Below are positions 14,018-16,205 of a stretch of 16,205 nucleotides of DNA, piece after piece. The stretch spans positions 1 to 16,205 of the forward strand of contig JANRKG010000376.1 in the NCBI GenBank assembly GCA_033763635.1. Reading direction: 5' to 3'. Both the position numbers and the translations under genes were made by a program. The DNA comes from JANRKG01 sp033763635 (lineage in GTDB: Bacteria; Cyanobacteriota; Cyanobacteriia; GCF-001939115). A model generated the notes under the pieces. The model saw only the letters and a list, made by a program, of their open reading frames with translations. It ran no database searches and was not told where the DNA came from. How positions within the stretch are numbered: the first letter of the stretch is position 1; each line of letters begins with the position of its first letter.

Positions 14018-14878
14018 ATGAGAATCGGTTCCCAAGAGCATAAAGAGTTGTTTTGCCATCGTTTCATGGCAACCCATCGCCCCTATGAACCCGAAACCCT
14101 GTCGTGGCCTGATCTGGATGAAGGGGCGATCGAGCGTCTGTTGAGCATTCCTTTCTGGGGAGAGGCGATTCGCATTGAACGGCGGGCGGGGGAAATGGTC
14201 AGTGCGTTTGCGGCGACGATCGATGATCCCCTGATTCGGGAAGCGGTCGCGCTTCAAGGTCGGGAAGAAAACCGTCATGGGCGGCTGATTCGGTACATGA
14301 CAGAGCGCTATAACCTGAACCCAGCGATCCCCGATCCCGAACCCCTACCCACCCAGATTGAGCCTGCCTTTGTGCAATTTGGCTATGGCGAATGTATCGA
14401 TTCTTCTTTCGCCTTTGGTCTCTTTGAAATTGGGAAACAGACGGGTTGGTTTCCCGATTCGTTGCTGAGTATTTTCGATACGGTGCTGGATGAAGAAGCC
14501 CGCCATATTACCTTTTTTGTGAATTGGATCGCCTATGAACGTAAGCGGCGAGGGTTGGCGATTCAACCGATCGAAGCCATTCTCACGCTAAAAGGGTATG
14601 GTCGTGCCCTGCTCAATCTCGTGAAAACTTTTGGCAATACGGATATGGGCGGCTCTGGCTTCACGGCAAAGGGGGGTAGTGTTTTTGAATTTGACCTGAC
14701 CCCCGAAAAGTTTTTAACGATCTGCTTACAAGAGAACGATCGCCGGATGAGCCAGTTTGACGATCGCCTCCTGCGTCCGCAACTGCTCCCTTCGCTAGGC
14801 CGCGTTGCCTTGAATGTCCTCAAACTTAAGCCTGGTCGCAAGGCTCCTACTTTGGAGACTCAGCAAGGAGCAAGCTAG
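14018..14878 (+). CDS. Ferritin-like diiron protein of unknown substrate (286 aa)
   Basis: The sequence has the ligand pattern of four-helix-bundle diiron carboxylate proteins: Glu in IERRAGE (54 or 59), ExxH in REENRH (Glu84, His87), Glu125 in YGECIDSS, and ExxH in DEEARH (Glu160, His163). Helix spacing of about 30-35 residues between each Glu and ExxH is right. Such proteins act as oxygenases, desaturases or oxidases; the substrate is not evident. The frame is open from TTG at 13931, but ATG at 14018 is preceded by AGGAAG at 14008-14013 and the extension looks non-coding. It follows the synthase-like gene, with a terminator and 238 bases between, so co-regulation is possible but not as one simple operon. 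The TAG stop lies at the border of a MITE-like element. Confidence 0.75.
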   Translation: MRIGSQEHKELFCHRFMATHRPYEPETLSWPDLDEGAIERLLSIPFWGEAIRIERRAGEMVSAFAATIDDPLIREAVALQGREENRHGRLIRYMTERYNLNPAIPDPEPLPTQIEPAFVQFGYGECIDSSFAFGLFEIGKQTGWFPDSLLSIFDTVLDEEARHITFFVNWIAYERKRRGLAIQPIEAILTLKGYGRALLNLVKTFGNTDMGGSGFTAKGGSVFEFDLTPEKFLTICLQENDRRMSQFDDRLLRPQLLPSLGRVALNVLKLKPGRKAPTLETQQGAS

Positions 14879-14982
14879 TGTTCAGTCAATCAATGATTGA
14901 TGGGTAGCCAAAATTCAGGTTAATGATTGGGGTTAAATTTTGCGGGTCTTCGACCCGTCAAAATTTTCCTGACGGAACACTA
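14876..14982. mobile_element. MITE-like element of about 103 bases flanked by TA
   Basis: The left end GTGTTCAGTCA (14878-14888) and the right end TGACGGAACAC (14970-14980) are inverted, matching at 10 of 11 positions. Each is flanked by TA (14876-14877 and 14981-14982), as expected for the TA target duplication of IS630/Tc1-mariner-type transposons. The interior is non-coding and palindromic: TCAATCA/TGATTGA at 14886-14900 and a strong stem at 14935-14966. Removing the element with one TA leaves a single CTAG shared by the stop codons of both converging genes. A transposase source is not in the window. Confidence 0.6.
14935..14966. terminator. Two-way terminator hairpin inside the MITE-like element
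   Basis: AAATTTTG (14935-14942) with CAAAATTT (14959-14966), and CGGGTC (14943-14948) with GACCCG (14952-14957), form a 14-pair stem with one bulged T and a three-base loop. A/T-rich arms on both sides would give U-rich 3' ends in either direction, serving both the ferritin-like and the glycosyltransferase genes. Confidence 0.65.
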
Positions 14983-16205
14983 GGAGTGGCTGACTTTTTC
15001 CCAAATTGACAACAAATCCTCCCGCAATACTGTTTCCCAGGAGGGCCATTGTTCTTCCATGCAGCGACGGGCCGCGAGACTCATTGGGTGGCGACGATCG
15101 CTCTCCTCCAAATAAGGCAAGAGTGCTTCCGCCCAGGCGTTCGGATGGGGATCGCTCACCACAACCCCGTCCACGCCTGATTGCTGGACGAATTTTGCTC
15201 CTCCGTCACGGGCAGAAACAAACACCGGAAGGCCCGAAGTGCGAGCTTCTAGCACCACATTGGGGGAGACTTCACTTTCTGACGGAAACACAAATAGATC
15301 TGAACTGGCGTAGATCCAGGCTAAATCCTCCTGGGGCAGAACTCCCGGTAGGGTGACATGGGTTTGCAGGAGATTTTGAACAGTGGGGCTGGTGCTTCCT
15401 TCCCCTATAATCAGGGTATGCAAGTTCATTCCCCGCCCTAGAAGGTGGCGGGCTGCGATCGCCATCGTCATCACCTTTTTCGTCTCATCCACCCGACCCA
15501 CAAACAGCAGCACGGGCACCTCTGGGGGAATTCCAAATTGTGCTTGCAGACGGGATCGATCGCGATGTTTCGGATGAAACCGCTCCGGATCGATGCCCCG
15601 TCTCAAGCGAGAGGTACGCTCTGGTGGCACCACACCTTCCACCAAAACTGAATCCTCTGGTTTAGAAAGCAACACCCAATCGCTCTGTCCCATCAAACTG
15701 CACCACTGGCGTTTCATATCCTGAGCGAGAAACTCATCTAGCTTCCAGCGATCGAACAACAACCGATTCAGCCACCCCTGCCCCACCACTCGACTAATAA
15801 TTTGTCGCGAGTAGATCCGGGTGAATTCTGGTAGATCTGTATGGGTAGAACTGACGATCGGGATTCTCTGTTTTCGGGCGACGCGATGGGCGGTGCGGGA
15901 AAAGGTAAAGGCACTGGTGGTGTGTAAAACATCATGGCGGCGCAGGAACTTGGCAAGGGCCGGATAGTAGGGAGCCAGGTCCGTATCCCGCGATCGTTCC
16001 CGTAAAAATGGGATTTTGTCTGTACCGAGCAGAGGGGGAAGGAGTTGGTAACGCACATTGGGGGCGATCGTCACCTCCGTTTGCTTCGGTCCCAGATAGT
16101 ACACGGTTAAATCCAGTTCGGGAACCGTTCGGGCTGCTTCTGCAAATCGTTCCCAGCACTTCACATGACCTCCCGCATGGGAACCCCACTGGAGATCCAC
16201 CAGGA
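14980..16205 (-). CDS. Glycosyltransferase family 4, N-terminus cut by the window edge
   Basis: A retaining GT-B glycosyltransferase that moves a sugar from a nucleotide-sugar donor to an unknown acceptor. The N-terminal part opens with VDLQWGSHAGGHVKCWERF, the glycine-rich start of the acceptor domain. The C-terminal donor domain has PVLLFVGRVDETKK, HTLIIGEG, and ESEVSPNVVLEA with the E-x7-E pattern (Glu310, Glu318 counting from a GTG at 16200). The frame stays open to the edge, and GTG 16200 lacks the short beta strand that normally precedes VDLQWG, so the true start is probably a few residues further out. It converges on the ferritin-like gene across a MITE-like element. A lipid or hopanoid acceptor would suit the neighbourhood but is not shown. 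Confidence 0.85.
   Translation of the reverse strand, partial: LVDLQWGSHAGGHVKCWERFAEAARTVPELDLTVYYLGPKQTEVTIAPNVRYQLLPPLLGTDKIPFLRERSRDTDLAPYYPALAKFLRRHDVLHTTSAFTFSRTAHRVARKQRIPIVSSTHTDLPEFTRIYSRQIISRVVGQGWLNRLLFDRWKLDEFLAQDMKRQWCSLMGQSDWVLLSKPEDSVLVEGVVPPERTSRLRRGIDPERFHPKHRDRSRLQAQFGIPPEVPVLLFVGRVDETKKVMTMAIAARHLLGRGMNLHTLIIGEGSTSPTVQNLLQTHVTLPGVLPQEDLAWIYASSDLFVFPSESEVSPNVVLEARTSGLPVFVSARDGGAKFVQQSGVDGVVVSDPHPNAWAEALLPYLEESDRRHPMSLAARRCMEEQWPSWETVLREDLLSIWEKVSHS

Noticed and set aside
1..16205. CRISPR array, tRNA or rRNA genes
   Set aside because: No regularly spaced 20-40 base repeats and no tRNA-like or rRNA-like sequence were recognised on either strand by eye.

Overview
The window reads as chromosomal DNA of a cyanobacterium. 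The CGATCG core of the HIP1 repeat recurs throughout, with a full GCGATCGC at 3-10. Short intergenic repeats typical of cyanobacteria are present, and many products belong to families that I know mainly from cyanobacteria. No rRNA, tRNA, CRISPR array, prophage or complete insertion sequence was seen. The genus cannot be fixed from this stretch.

Layout. 1-2315 (+): a leader with mutually exclusive stem-loops, then egtC and egtB of ergothioneine (thiol/betaine) biosynthesis, overlapping and probably translationally coupled. 2312-3714 (-): an OpuC-type ABC permease and ATPase, converging on egtB with overlapping stop codons and lacking any binding-protein gene; the neighbourhood suggests ergothioneine as a candidate substrate. 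3791-5425 (-): a large uncharacterised acidic cytosolic protein. 5782-6738 (+): a SufA/IscA-type A-type Fe-S carrier and, after a strong hairpin terminator, a small TPR protein. 6955-7730 (+): a 64-residue hypothetical protein with its own terminator and a two-helix membrane protein. 7935-8525 (+) and 8538-9275 (-): a helix-turn-helix protein and a pentapeptide-repeat protein, end to end. 9460-10029 (+): a secreted PsbP-like protein.

10096-12502 (-): hpnA and hpnH, two enzymes of hopanoid side-chain synthesis, separated by a 261-base block of nested inverted repeats. Divergent from hpnA is a squalene/phytoene-synthase-family gene (12922-13779, +) with an altered second aspartate motif, followed after a terminator by a ferritin-like diiron protein (14018-14878, +). 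A family-4 glycosyltransferase (14980-16205, -) converges on it and runs off the window. Between these last two genes lies a roughly 103-base MITE-like element flanked by TA, inserted in what would otherwise be one CTAG shared by both stop codons.

The two coherent functional themes are ergothioneine (synthesis plus possible transport) and hopanoid/isoprenoid membrane lipids (hpnA, hpnH, the synthase-like protein and possibly its diiron neighbour and glycosyltransferase). The genes between them are conserved-looking housekeeping or unknown genes with no evident joint role.
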